In this document: positions 1 to 7,957 of the stretch, piece by piece
Layout of the letters: each line of letters starts with the position of its first letter
How positions within the stretch are numbered: position 1 is the stretch's first letter
DNA from: an uncultured Pseudomonadota bacterium
GTDB lineage: Bacteria > Pseudomonadota > Gammaproteobacteria > Burkholderiales > Methylophilaceae
Direction of reading: 5' to 3'
Length of the DNA: 36,210 bases
Assembly (NCBI GenBank): GCA_903838125.1
Contig: CAILXF010000044.1
Span: 1-36,210 of the forward strand
Program-made: the position numbers and the translations under genes
Notes under the pieces: model-generated
What the model was told of the DNA's origin: nothing
Seen by the model: the letters and a program-made list of their open reading frames with translations, nothing else
Database searches by the model: none

Positions 1-1
1 C

Positions 2-2257
2 ACGTTCACAGCGACCTTATCAAATGCCTCACAAGGCGTGACCACGATCACGACCGACCAGGGTGTGATTACGATTGCGAATGGTGCAACGACTGGTACT
101 TTAGTGATTGCTTCAGGCAATACAGAAGACGTTTACAAGGACAGCACGAGCCTAACGGCCAACATCACGGGCACGTCCAACGCCAACTTTGAGAACCTGG
201 TGGTTGGCACGGCGACGGCGACGGCGCATGTGAACGACACAGCAACATTCGTAACCGCGACGTTGTCAACGGCCAGCACATCGATTTCCGAGTTCGGAGG
301 CACGGTTACCTATACCGTTTCACTGAGCAGTAGCCAAGCCACTTTTGCGCCAAAGAGCAATCTGAGCTTTACGCTGGCAAACGGTGAAGTAGTTACGATT
401 CTTGCGGGCGCAACTTCGGGCTCGTTCACTCACCCCTATTCGGACGCGGACATTACGACGCAGTCGAGCATCACTAACAGCATCAGTGGCGTTGCGGCAG
501 GTGGCTCGGAATATGAGAGTCTGCAGTTGGCCGGCACCGTCAATGTTCCGGTCTATGGTCTAGTTGTCGACGGCAACAGCTCCAACATCATCACCGGCAG
601 AGACGGCAACGACGTGCTGGTCGGCGACACGGGTGGCATCCAGAGTGCCTATGCCCCAGGCGCCACCGCAAACATCGTCTTTGTCATGGATATCTCCGGT
701 AGTATGACCACCAACAATGTTAACTTCACCGATGCAACTGGTCATGTGATTTCTGAGACCCGTTTGGCAGCGCTGGAGCAATCGGTCATCAAGACACTGA
801 TCGACCTCACGACGCCCAACGCACAAGGTCATTTGCCCGCCAACATCATGGTTCATCTGGACCAGTTCAGTTCAACCGGTGGTTCAGTCGGCAACTTCCA
901 GATCATCAAGAATGGAGTTGTGGACAGAACGGCACTGACTGCGGCGGAAGCGGCGGTCAACAGCCTCACCAACTTGAGCCACGGAAGCACCAATTACGAA
1001 GCTGGACTGCAATCAACCTTGAATTGGCTTAACAGCACAGGAACAGGCGCACCTTTGGCCAACGCGGATGTCAATCAGGTGATTTTCCTGTCGGACGGCC
1101 AGCCAAATCTTGCCTACAGTGGCAATGGCACGACCACCACCGTGTCGCTCTCGGCAACTAACGCCATCAAGAGTGTTCTGGGGACGCTGGGCGCTTCTAA
1201 CGGTATATCAGCGGACAATGTGAGTGAAGTTGGCCTGATTAACAGCGCCGGATACACCATTGATTCGGTTGGGATTAACTTGAACAACTCAACTTATCTG
1301 GGCTATCTGAGTCAGGTGGAGGGTGCGTCCATATCAGGAGGACATCAAGCTTCTGCCACTGATATTTCAACTGCTAATCAGTTAAGCTCCGTGATCGCCA
1401 GCATCCTCAGCGGGACCGATACCCATGTGCCCAATGCTGTCGGAAATGACACCATCAACGGGGGTGCCGGCAATGACATCATTTTTGGTGATGCACCCAA
1501 TACCGATGCCCTGGTGGGCAACACAAGCGGACCCTATGGAACAACTGGAAGTTATGGCGCGGCGGGGACACACAATGGTGCTGGCGCCGATGTTCTCTAC
1601 CATACCGACACTGTTCCCCACACAGGAACGGCAGCGACAGATGCGCAGGTTCTTGCCTGGTTGGGTGACCCGACCTACAACTACGCCAACGCCAACTCGC
1701 TCAATATTGGTGGTGACACCCGTGGTGGCGACGACATCCTGAACGGTGGTGCGGGCAATGACTTAATCTTCGGGCAAGGTGGCAATGACACGATTGATGG
1801 TGGTGCCGGCAATAACACGATCTATGGTGGCACGGGCAACGACACGATGACCGGCGGCGCTGGTTCGGGCACTAACACTTTCGTTTGGCTCTTGGGCGAT
1901 CAAGGCACGACAACCACGCCCGCAGTTGACGTGATTACGGACTTCAAATTGGCGCCCGTGGCTAATGGCGGGGACGTGTTGAACTTGAAGGACCTGTTGG
2001 TCGGCGAGCACGATGGTTCGGTTTCTGGCCATTCAAGCAACCTGTCTCAATTCCTTCATTTTGAGAATGTTGGTGGTCATGCAGTCCTGGAAATCAACCA
2101 TCTTGGCGCCACACCCGCGACGACGCCGGATCAAACCATTGTTTTTAGTAACTATGCGAGCGTGAGTGCTCTGGCAACTGCGTTGGGTGCGCTCCCAACG
2201 GATGATGACATCATAGCCAAGCTGATTGCCAACAGCAACCTCAAAGTCGACGGCTGA
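2..2257 (+). CDS. RTX/VWA adhesin, type I secreted, 3' part
   Basis: The reading frame is open from base 2, so the gene starts left of the window; 751 codons are visible. The N-terminal part has two Ig-like extender repeats, each ending or joined near 'VND' type linkers, as in LapA-like giant adhesins. A von Willebrand A domain follows, with the metal-binding motif DISGS (about nt 689-703) and FLSDGQPN near nt 1084. Glycine/aspartate nonapeptide Ca-binding repeats (GGAGND type) lie at about nt 1440-1485 and 1735-1865. The end (VITDFKLA, GGDVLNLKDLL) resembles the VCA0849-type C-terminal type I secretion target. The likely product is a surface or released calcium-stabilised adhesin. Its GC content is clearly higher than that of the genes to the right. 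The family call is firm; the ligand is unknown. Confidence 0.9.
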   Translation, partial: TFTATLSNASQGVTTITTDQGVITIANGATTGTLVIASGNTEDVYKDSTSLTANITGTSNANFENLVVGTATATAHVNDTATFVTATLSTASTSISEFGGTVTYTVSLSSSQATFAPKSNLSFTLANGEVVTILAGATSGSFTHPYSDADITTQSSITNSISGVAAGGSEYESLQLAGTVNVPVYGLVVDGNSSNIITGRDGNDVLVGDTGGIQSAYAPGATANIVFVMDISGSMTTNNVNFTDATGHVISETRLAALEQSVIKTLIDLTTPNAQGHLPANIMVHLDQFSSTGGSVGNFQIIKNGVVDRTALTAAEAAVNSLTNLSHGSTNYEAGLQSTLNWLNSTGTGAPLANADVNQVIFLSDGQPNLAYSGNGTTTTVSLSATNAIKSVLGTLGASNGISADNVSEVGLINSAGYTIDSVGINLNNSTYLGYLSQVEGASISGGHQASATDISTANQLSSVIASILSGTDTHVPNAVGNDTINGGAGNDIIFGDAPNTDALVGNTSGPYGTTGSYGAAGTHNGAGADVLYHTDTVPHTGTAATDAQVLAWLGDPTYNYANANSLNIGGDTRGGDDILNGGAGNDLIFGQGGNDTIDGGAGNNTIYGGTGNDTMTGGAGSGTNTFVWLLGDQGTTTTPAVDVITDFKLAPVANGGDVLNLKDLLVGEHDGSVSGHSSNLSQFLHFENVGGHAVLEINHLGATPATTPDQTIVFSNYASVSALATALGALPTDDDIIAKLIANSNLKVDG

Positions 2258-2263
2258 TCCACA

Positions 2264-2293
2264 GGACCCATGCTGCTCATGCAGTTTGGGTCC
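2264..2293 (+). terminator. Hairpin 3' of the RTX gene
   Basis: The arms GGACCCA (2264-2270) and TGGGTCC (2287-2293) are perfect complements. A second inner pairing, CTGC/GCAG, closes a TCAT loop. The hairpin starts 6 bases after the RTX stop codon. No T-tract follows directly, so it may protect the mRNA 3' end or act together with the next hairpin. Confidence 0.55.
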
Positions 2294-2308
2294 ATCGCAA
2301 AGCAAAGG

Positions 2309-2340
2309 GCAGTCAGCGCATGCGCCGACTGCTCTTCTTC
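2309..2340 (+). terminator. Second hairpin with T/C-rich tail
   Basis: A GC-rich hairpin spans 2309-2332 (GCAGTC...GACTGC outer arms, with one A/C mismatch before an inner GCG/CGC pairing). It is followed by TCTTCTTC. The position, just after the first hairpin and the RTX stop, fits a tandem terminator, but the tail is a weak one. Confidence 0.5.
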
Positions 2341-2362
2341 AATGCTGCAGCTCCAACCGGAT

Positions 2363-2518
2363 TCAAAGTGCTGACAGTGCTCCATCCACCCGAACCACGA
2401 TGTCCAGACGCGACTTGACCGCTAGGTCGCCGACCCTGCCCGGACTGAAACGGGTCTTCGCAAATGAATCGATGACAAAACGCTTGGCCGTATCCGAAAG
2501 GAAGGACTCTTCGGGCAC
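2363..2518 (-). pseudogene. TonB-like C-terminal fragment (remnant)
   Basis: The minus strand encodes 51 residues in good codons ending in TGA at 2363-2365. The stretch TRFSPGRVGDLAVKSRLDIVV matches the pattern of TonB-family C-terminal domains (F-x-P-G/A, then G-x-x-V-x-S-R, then alternating hydrophobics). A TAA stop (2519-2521) sits immediately upstream of the first codon, GTG. The rest of such a protein (membrane anchor, proline-rich linker) is missing. The bases beyond 2520 are much more AT-rich. I read it as the surviving end of a gene cut at a rearrangement junction. A short intact gene starting at that GTG is possible but less likely. Confidence 0.5.
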
Positions 2519-2889
2519 TTAAACATTGCCTGCAAATAATTTTTTTAGGAAAAGTAAAAATGATAACGCCGCATCAATGCGGCGTTAATCTTCGGCTTAT
2601 GGGATGCCGATATTGCCAGCAATTAGGTTCTGGCAGAGGTGCTACTAAATATAATCAGTTGTTGAAGTCTCGATAAGCATCTCCCAGTCACTGCGAAATT
2701 TTCTGAGCTTGCACTTCATTACTACAACTAAATTTATACGCTCAATTTTTACGCACCACAAGTAAAAAATTAACTATTTCTTATGGTGGTTGAATTTATA
2801 TTTTAATTAATGACCGCTGGATGCAATATTTGCCCACACCTTGAAGCTTGCCAGTAAAATGAAACTATTCATTTTTATAAGAACTTCGT
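2519..2889. other. AT-rich intergenic region before RpfE-type gene
   Basis: This stretch of about 370 bp has no gene I can support. It begins at the composition change near 2520 and holds one strong hairpin (listed separately). A 24-codon minus-strand reading frame near 2640-2715 has no recognisable product. A promoter for the following operon is expected here, but I see no clear -35/-10 pair. Confidence 0.6.
2565..2586 (-). terminator. Strong hairpin, terminator-like on minus strand
   Basis: AACGCCGC and GCGGCGTT are perfect 8-bp arms around ATCAAT. Read on the minus strand the hairpin is followed by ATCATTTTTAC, a short T-rich tail. Read on the plus strand it has no T-tract. No intact minus-strand gene lies upstream of it now, so it may be a relic of the gene that once lay at the junction. 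Confidence 0.5.
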
Positions 2890-3861
2890 GTGAAATTAAC
2901 GGTAGATTGCTTACTTGATTATCAAGCCATGACTTTGTCTAAGCATAGCGCTTTATCCAGCCTGCTTGCCATGGGTAAAAGTAAAACGCTAGACCAAACT
3001 TTAGAGGCATTGCTCTGTGATCAATATGCTGTGCCTTTGGTGGGAGACTATCCGATAGCTGCGATTGCGGCAGCGGCAGATGGGTTGGATGTTGCTAAGG
3101 CTTATTGGCTACGTGCAGACCCTGTGCATTTACGTTTGCAACGCGACTGTTTTAGTTTGGATGAGTCTGTACCATTACCGAGTCTGTCAGTGCATGCTGA
3201 ACAAATGCTGGAAAGTCTGAACCAGCATTTCGCGTTAGATCTAAATGCGGACTCAGGTAAGCCAGAGTATCAGTTTTTGATCGGCACTTCTGGTGCATGG
3301 TATTTGCGTTGCCAGCAGCATCCAAACATTACCACTACTTTGCCGAGCGTGGCCGCTGGCAAAAATAGCCATCAGTTCTTACCGCAAGGGACAGGCTCGG
3401 CAAAGTTAATCGGGCTCTTAAATGAGGTGCAAATGTTATTACATGAACACCCAGGCAACCTTGCGCGTGAAGCTCAAGGGTTGGAAGCAGTCAACAGTGT
3501 TTGGCTATCAGGTGGTGGATTTATGCCTACATTGCGTGGCTCAGCCAATGCGGAATTACTGATGGCCAATAGTGCTCTTTATCAAGGTCTGGCGCTTTGG
3601 ACTAACGCAGACTATCAATCCTTGCCAACTCATATGGATGTGATCTTGACTAACCGTGCGGTTCGAATGCAGTTAGTCAGTAGCGAAGACATAGATGCGC
3701 TTTGGTTTAAGCCCATATTGGCCGCATTACGTGCTAAAAAAATCACACAATTAACGTTAAACTTGGGCTATTACGATCTAAGCCTTAGCGTTAATATTAA
3801 GCCTTTAGATCGATATAAGTTCTGGCGTAAAGCCAAACCCGTGCAGCATTATTTACCATGA
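2890..3861 (+). CDS. RpfE-type conserved protein (COG4255-like)
   Basis: 323 residues, starting at GTG 2890. It resembles the uncharacterised 'RpfE-type regulatory protein' family. In betaproteobacteria and Xanthomonas this family lies beside recJ, and it has been likened to cofactor-independent phosphoglycerate mutases (apgM). Visible landmarks are the GDYPIAAIAAAADG segment near residue 54 and VWLSGGGFMP near residue 205. No signal peptide or membrane helix is seen. The stop codon overlaps the recJ start (ATGA), so the two are probably co-translated. The family assignment rests on context plus overall resemblance; its biochemical role is not known. The name comes from the Xanthomonas rpf cluster and does not prove a role in quorum signalling here. 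Confidence 0.7.
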   Translation: MKLTVDCLLDYQAMTLSKHSALSSLLAMGKSKTLDQTLEALLCDQYAVPLVGDYPIAAIAAAADGLDVAKAYWLRADPVHLRLQRDCFSLDESVPLPSLSVHAEQMLESLNQHFALDLNADSGKPEYQFLIGTSGAWYLRCQQHPNITTTLPSVAAGKNSHQFLPQGTGSAKLIGLLNEVQMLLHEHPGNLAREAQGLEAVNSVWLSGGGFMPTLRGSANAELLMANSALYQGLALWTNADYQSLPTHMDVILTNRAVRMQLVSSEDIDALWFKPILAALRAKKITQLTLNLGYYDLSLSVNIKPLDRYKFWRKAKPVQHYLP

Positions 3862-5558
3862 CGAAAATCGCCCTACGCAAATCTGAAGCGCAAGTAGCTC
3901 AGCAATTAGAAGCAGCTGGCGTTTTACCGCTGATGGCGCGCTTATTAGCTGCGCGCGGTGTCACGGCCCCCGCTCAGCTTAGTGCCAATTTAAGTAATCT
4001 GTTACCACCCAATACACTCACGCACAATCAGGCTATGGCTAAGTTTTTAGCGGATGCCATCTTTACCAAGAAGAAATTGTTGGTTATCGGTGATTACGAC
4101 GCTGACGGCGCGACGGCTACCGCTGTTGCAGTAAAAGGCTTGCGCGCATTTGGCGCCATGGTTGATTTTTTAGTGCCTAATCGTTTCGAGTATGGCTACG
4201 GATTAACCCCGGAAATTGTGGCACTGGCGGCGACCCTTCAGCCAGATATTATTATTACAGTAGATAATGGCATTGCTAGCGTGGAAGGCGTTGCTGCAGC
4301 GAATATGCTTGGTATTCAAGTGCTGATTACAGACCACCATTTACCTGGCTTAGAAACACCACAAGCAGCCTGTATTATCAACCCTAACCAACATGGTTGC
4401 CACTTCGCTAGCAAGCACCTAGCTGGCGTTGGCGTAATGTTTTACGGATTACTTTGCTTACGTGCGGAGTTGCGAGAACGCGGACTTTACGCAGATAAAA
4501 TTGAGCCCAATCTAACAGAGTTGCTGGATTTGGTTGCGTTAGGTACCGTGGCAGATTTGGTGAAGCTAGATGACAATAACCGAATTTTGGTTGAGCAGGG
4601 TTTACGTAGAATTAGAGCGGGCGTTTGCTCACCGGGGATACTGGCTTTGCTTAGGGTTAGTGGCCGCCAATATCAAGCAGCAAGCGCGCAAGATTTAGGT
4701 TTTTACGTAGGTCCACGCCTAAACGCAGCCGGTCGTTTGGATGACATGACCTTGGGCATACAATGCTTATTAGCGGAATCAGCCTCTGAAGCTGAGGGAA
4801 TTTCCAAGCAACTAAATGATTTGAATGTGCAGCGTCGTAGCATAGAAGCGGACATGCAAGACAGTGCAAATATCTCACTTGATGACATAGATGTCACTAA
4901 CCAATATAGCATCAGTATGTATCAGGCTGATTGGCATCAGGGCGTAATTGGCATTTTGGCTTCTCGCCTTAAAGAGCGTTTTCATCGACCGGTAATCGTC
5001 TTCGCTGATGCTGGCGATGGGTTACTTAAGGGCTCAGGCCGTTCTATAGCTAGTTTGCATTTGCGCGATGCGCTTGACTTGATCAGTAAGCATCAGCCAG
5101 ACCTGATCATCAAGTTTGGCGGTCATGCCATGGCGGCAGGCTTGAGTATTAAGCAAGTTGACTTTACACGATTCCAACAAAGCTTTGAAGCTGTAGTGCA
5201 AAGCCTAATTACAGAAGCTGACTTGCAGGCGGTGCTCGAAGTGGATGGAAATTTAGGTGGCGAGAATATGACTTTTCATATCGCGCAGGTTTTAGAGAAT
5301 CAGGTGTGGGGTCAAGGCTTTGCACCGCCATTATTCTACGATGAGTTTGAAGTGGTTAATCAGCGTATATTAGGGGAAAAGCACTTGAAGTTGACTTTAA
5401 AAACCATTGCTCCGAGCCCATCTGTGGTGATAGATGCAATCTATTTTAACCAAGTGGATTTCTTGGATAATCATATTCAAGCCGCTTATCAGCTACAAAC
5501 CAATAGCTATAATGGTGCGCAGAAAGTGCAACTTAATCTGCGCTATGTCGGGCTTTAA
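3858..5558 (+). CDS. recJ: Single-stranded-DNA-specific exonuclease RecJ
   Basis: 566 residues, the usual RecJ length. The DHH phosphoesterase core is present: GDYDADG near residues 78-84, TVDNG near residue 135, TDHH at about 158-161 and GVGV near residue 191. A DHHA1 domain follows, with GSGRS and the FGGHAMAAG motif near residue 420, and then the C-terminal OB-like region. RecJ degrades single-stranded DNA 5' to 3' in recombination (RecFOR pathway), base-excision and mismatch repair. The ATG overlaps the stop of the RpfE-type gene by four bases. nnrD follows after a short gap of under 30 bases, so all three are probably one transcript. All metal-binding residues appear intact. Confidence 0.97.
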   Translation: MTKIALRKSEAQVAQQLEAAGVLPLMARLLAARGVTAPAQLSANLSNLLPPNTLTHNQAMAKFLADAIFTKKKLLVIGDYDADGATATAVAVKGLRAFGAMVDFLVPNRFEYGYGLTPEIVALAATLQPDIIITVDNGIASVEGVAAANMLGIQVLITDHHLPGLETPQAACIINPNQHGCHFASKHLAGVGVMFYGLLCLRAELRERGLYADKIEPNLTELLDLVALGTVADLVKLDDNNRILVEQGLRRIRAGVCSPGILALLRVSGRQYQAASAQDLGFYVGPRLNAAGRLDDMTLGIQCLLAESASEAEGISKQLNDLNVQRRSIEADMQDSANISLDDIDVTNQYSISMYQADWHQGVIGILASRLKERFHRPVIVFADAGDGLLKGSGRSIASLHLRDALDLISKHQPDLIIKFGGHAMAAGLSIKQVDFTRFQQSFEAVVQSLITEADLQAVLEVDGNLGGENMTFHIAQVLENQVWGQGFAPPLFYDEFEVVNQRILGEKHLKLTLKTIAPSPSVVIDAIYFNQVDFLDNHIQAAYQLQTNSYNGAQKVQLNLRYVGL

Positions 5559-5586
5559 ACATAAGCAAAATATATTGAGGTGAGTG

Positions 5587-6444
5587 ATGACTATAAGTGA
5601 AGCAATACGCTTACTAAAACCAACTATGTTTCAACCGGCGTTGCCGCCGCGTCACCCCAATGCTCACAAAGGCCTGTTCGGCAGTGTTGCGGTGATTGGG
5701 GGTGATGACGGGATGGTAGGTGCGGCATTGTTGGCAGCGCGAGCAGCCTTGCTTATAGGCGCAGGCAGAGTCTATGCCGCCATGTTGTGCAAAGAGGCTC
5801 CTAGTGTAGATCTAATGCAGCCCGAACTGATGCTTCGTTCCGTTTCAGCCATTCGCCAATTAACACAACTTAATGTGTTAGTGCTTGGCCCAGGTCTTGG
5901 GCAGTCCTCAGAAGCGATGAAATTACTTGAGTATTGGTTGGCTCAAGAGGTGTGCTTGTTGCTTGATGCCGATGCGCTTAATTTAATCTCCCAACACGCA
6001 CATTTGTCCGATTTGGTTAAAAACCGCTCTGCTGCAACAATTATTACGCCGCATCCTGCTGAAGCGGCAAGACTGCTAGGTGTGAGCGTTGCAGAGGTGC
6101 AGCAAGATCGCACAGTAAGTGCGCTTAAGCTGGCGCAATCCTTACGTGTAAGCTGTGTGTTGAAGGGTGCTGGCAGCGTTTGCGCGCATCACGATGGAGT
6201 GGTTTTTATAAACAGTAGTGGTAATGCAGGTTTGGCCAGTGCGGGCACTGGTGATGTCCTTAGTGGTATTATTGCTGGCCTTGTGGCGCAAGGCTTAGAT
6301 GCATTTGATGCGGTTAAGCTGGGGGTCTATGTGCACGGCGCGGCTGCAGATGCTTTGGTCACTCAAGGAATCGGTCCAGTAGGGCTGACTGCTTCAGAAG
6401 TTGCCAAGCAGGCGCGCGATATCATTAATCAGCTTAATCGTTAG
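5587..6444 (+). CDS. nnrD: ADP-dependent NAD(P)H-hydrate dehydratase
   Basis: About 285 residues of the YjeF C-terminal/ribokinase-like fold. It repairs damaged hydrated NADH/NADPH (S form) using ADP. Motifs seen: HKGLFGSVAVIGG near the N-terminus, LDADALN near residue 124, TPHPAEAARL near residue 156, LKGAGS near residue 193, and the nucleotide-binding NSSGNAGLASAGTGDVLSG with its catalytic aspartate near residue 220. The N-terminal epimerase (YjeF_N) half is not present, so this is the stand-alone form. A GTG at 5584 would also open the frame, but GAGG at 5577-5580 is better spaced for ATG 5587. It follows recJ closely and ends before a separate promoter. Confidence 0.93.
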   Translation: MTISEAIRLLKPTMFQPALPPRHPNAHKGLFGSVAVIGGDDGMVGAALLAARAALLIGAGRVYAAMLCKEAPSVDLMQPELMLRSVSAIRQLTQLNVLVLGPGLGQSSEAMKLLEYWLAQEVCLLLDADALNLISQHAHLSDLVKNRSAATIITPHPAEAARLLGVSVAEVQQDRTVSALKLAQSLRVSCVLKGAGSVCAHHDGVVFINSSGNAGLASAGTGDVLSGIIAGLVAQGLDAFDAVKLGVYVHGAAADALVTQGIGPVGLTASEVAKQARDIINQLNR

Positions 6445-6484
6445 CATTCATCACGAAGCGGCGACGCTTGAAAAAATGCTTAAA

Positions 6485-6514
6485 TTGACGGTCGTAGGGC
6501 ATAAAAGCTACAAT
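6485..6514 (+). promoter_or_regulatory. Sigma-70 promoter for tpiA-secG
   Basis: TTGACG (6485-6490) and TACAAT (6509-6514) are separated by 18 bases and each differs from consensus by one base. They lie about 45 bases before the tpiA start, inside the only gap between nnrD and tpiA. Confidence 0.75.
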
Positions 6515-6557
6515 CGTACCCGTAATCAAAATATATTCAATACAAACTAAGGTTAAA

Positions 6558-7310
6558 ATGCGTCGAAAATTAGTGGTTGCCAATTGGAAGATGCATGGCA
6601 ATTTAGCCTCAAATGAACAACTATTGACGGCTTATATTGAAAAATTAGCGCCGATCACAACAGTAGATGTTGTCGTCTGCGTGCCTTACCCTTACCTATC
6701 GCAAGTGCAGGCGATGCTAAAAAATACTAATATTGCTTGGGGTGCTCAAAACCTGAGTAAAGATGCTGTAGGCGCTTTTACTGGTGAGGTTAGTGCCAGC
6801 ATGTTAAAAGACTTCGGTGCTAGCTATGTGATTATTGGTCACTCCGAACGCGCAACAGCGTACTGTGAATCAGATGAAAATATAGCCATGAAATTCATGC
6901 AGGCTAAAACTCATGGCTTAACGCCTATTTTGTGTGTGGGTGAAACGCTAATTGAGCGTGAGGCTGGCGTGATGCAAATGGTGGTGGGTAAGCAACTGGA
7001 TACCATTATCAACACTTATGGCGCTTCTGTATTTGCTGATGCCATAGTGTCTTATGAGCCTATATGGGCGATTGGTACAGGTTTGGCGGCCAGTGCCGAG
7101 CAAGCGCAATCAATGCATGAGTTTATTCGTGGCAAGGTGGCAGCCCAAGATAAGGGTGCTGCCGAGAGCCTGAAAATCCTCTACGGTGGCAGCGTAACGC
7201 CGAAAAATGCGGTACAATTGATGGTTACGCAGGATATAGACGGTGGTCTTATCGGCAGATGTTCGTTAAACGCGCAAGAATTTGAAGGAATATGTCTAGC
7301 TGCAGGCTAA
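6558..7310 (+). CDS. tpiA: Triosephosphate isomerase
   Basis: 250 residues, the typical bacterial size. It interconverts dihydroxyacetone phosphate and glyceraldehyde 3-phosphate in glycolysis and gluconeogenesis. All catalytic landmarks are present: ANWKMHGN with the active-site lysine at about residue 11, IIGHSERA with the catalytic histidine, [10 protein letters not shown] with the catalytic glutamate and loop 6, and LYGGSV for phosphate binding. AAGG lies six bases before the ATG. It has its own promoter and is followed closely by secG, the usual betaproteobacterial order. Confidence 0.97.
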   Translation: MRRKLVVANWKMHGNLASNEQLLTAYIEKLAPITTVDVVVCVPYPYLSQVQAMLKNTNIAWGAQNLSKDAVGAFTGEVSASMLKDFGASYVIIGHSERATAYCESDENIAMKFMQAKTHGLTPILCVGETLIEREAGVMQMVVGKQLDTIINTYGASVFADAIVSYEPIWAIGTGLAASAEQAQSMHEFIRGKVAAQDKGAAESLKILYGGSVTPKNAVQLMVTQDIDGGLIGRCSLNAQEFEGICLAAG

Positions 7311-7343
7311 AAGCTGTGGTTTCTAGTGGCATTAGGTGAAAAA

Positions 7344-7682
7344 ATGGAAAAATTTGTATTAGTAATTCATGTATTAGCAGCGCTTGGTGTAATCGGTCTA
7401 GTACTGTTGCAGCACGGCAAGGGGGCTGATATGGGCGCTTCATTCGGCAGTGGCGCTTCTGGTAGTCTATTTGGCGTATCGGGTTCATCAAGCTTTATGA
7501 GCCGCGCAACTGCAATCTGTGTATTAATATTTTTTACTACCAGTCTAACGCTAGCATACTTGTCTAGTCACAAGACGGGCACAGGCAGCGTGATTAAAAC
7601 CAACATTACGCAAACCAACGTAGTGCCTGCTCCAAAACCAGTTCCAGCGGCTCCGACTGGCTCAGAGGATGTACCTAAGTAA
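7344..7682 (+). CDS. secG: Preprotein translocase subunit SecG
   Basis: About 112 residues. SecG is the small inner-membrane subunit of the SecYEG channel. A first membrane helix (residues 3-20, FVLVIHVLAALGVIGLVLL) is followed by the conserved GKGADMGASFGSGASGSLFG loop and a second helix near residues 53-72. A proline/alanine-rich tail follows. A GTG at 7326 would add six residues, but AGGTG at 7335-7339 is well placed for ATG 7344, and MEKFVLVIHV is a normal SecG start. It is co-transcribed with tpiA. A small hairpin (7687-7700) separates it from the tRNA gene. Confidence 0.95.
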   Translation: MEKFVLVIHVLAALGVIGLVLLQHGKGADMGASFGSGASGSLFGVSGSSSFMSRATAICVLIFFTTSLTLAYLSSHKTGTGSVIKTNITQTNVVPAPKPVPAAPTGSEDVPK

Positions 7683-7702
7683 TTTTTGAGCTTACGCTCA
7701 TT

Positions 7703-7787
7703 GCCGTCGTGGTGGAATTGGTAGACACGCAACCTTGAGGTGGTTGTGACTTAGGTCGTGAGAGTTCGAGTCTCTCCGTCGGCACCA
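7703..7787 (+). tRNA. tRNA-Leu (anticodon GAG)
   Basis: 85 nt including an encoded CCA. The anticodon arm is CAACC-TTGAGGT-GGTTG, giving anticodon GAG. The T-arm is GAGAG-TTCGAGT-CTCTC, and there is a long class II variable arm. The D-arm has the AATTGGTAGACA loop typical of bacterial leucine tRNAs. The acceptor stem (GCCGTCG with CGTCGGC) pairs except for a U5-U68 mismatch. It lies 20 bases after secG and just before a strong terminator. Confidence 0.95.
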
Positions 7788-7821
7788 GTAGTCAGAAATA
7801 CAATGAATCGTAACAGCACTT

Positions 7822-7856
7822 AAAGCCCCGCAAACAATAGATTTCGGGGCTTTTTT
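7822..7856 (+). terminator. Rho-independent terminator after tRNA-Leu
   Basis: AAAGCCCCG and CGGGGCTTT form a 9-bp stem around a 14-base loop and run directly into six T residues. This ends the secG/tRNA-Leu transcript, so the pilus genes to the right need their own promoter. Confidence 0.92.
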
Positions 7857-7957
7857 ACGTCTGTTATATGAACATAAAATACCCCTAAATAATTTAACTT
7901 ATCGTATACTACTGTATCACTAGGGCAATACTAGGCGACACATAGGGCGATAACAAA

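Noticed and set aside
2640-2720. 24-codon minus-strand frame between the hairpin and the RpfE-type gene
   Set aside because: No similarity, no ribosome site, and AT-rich context; not enough to call a gene.
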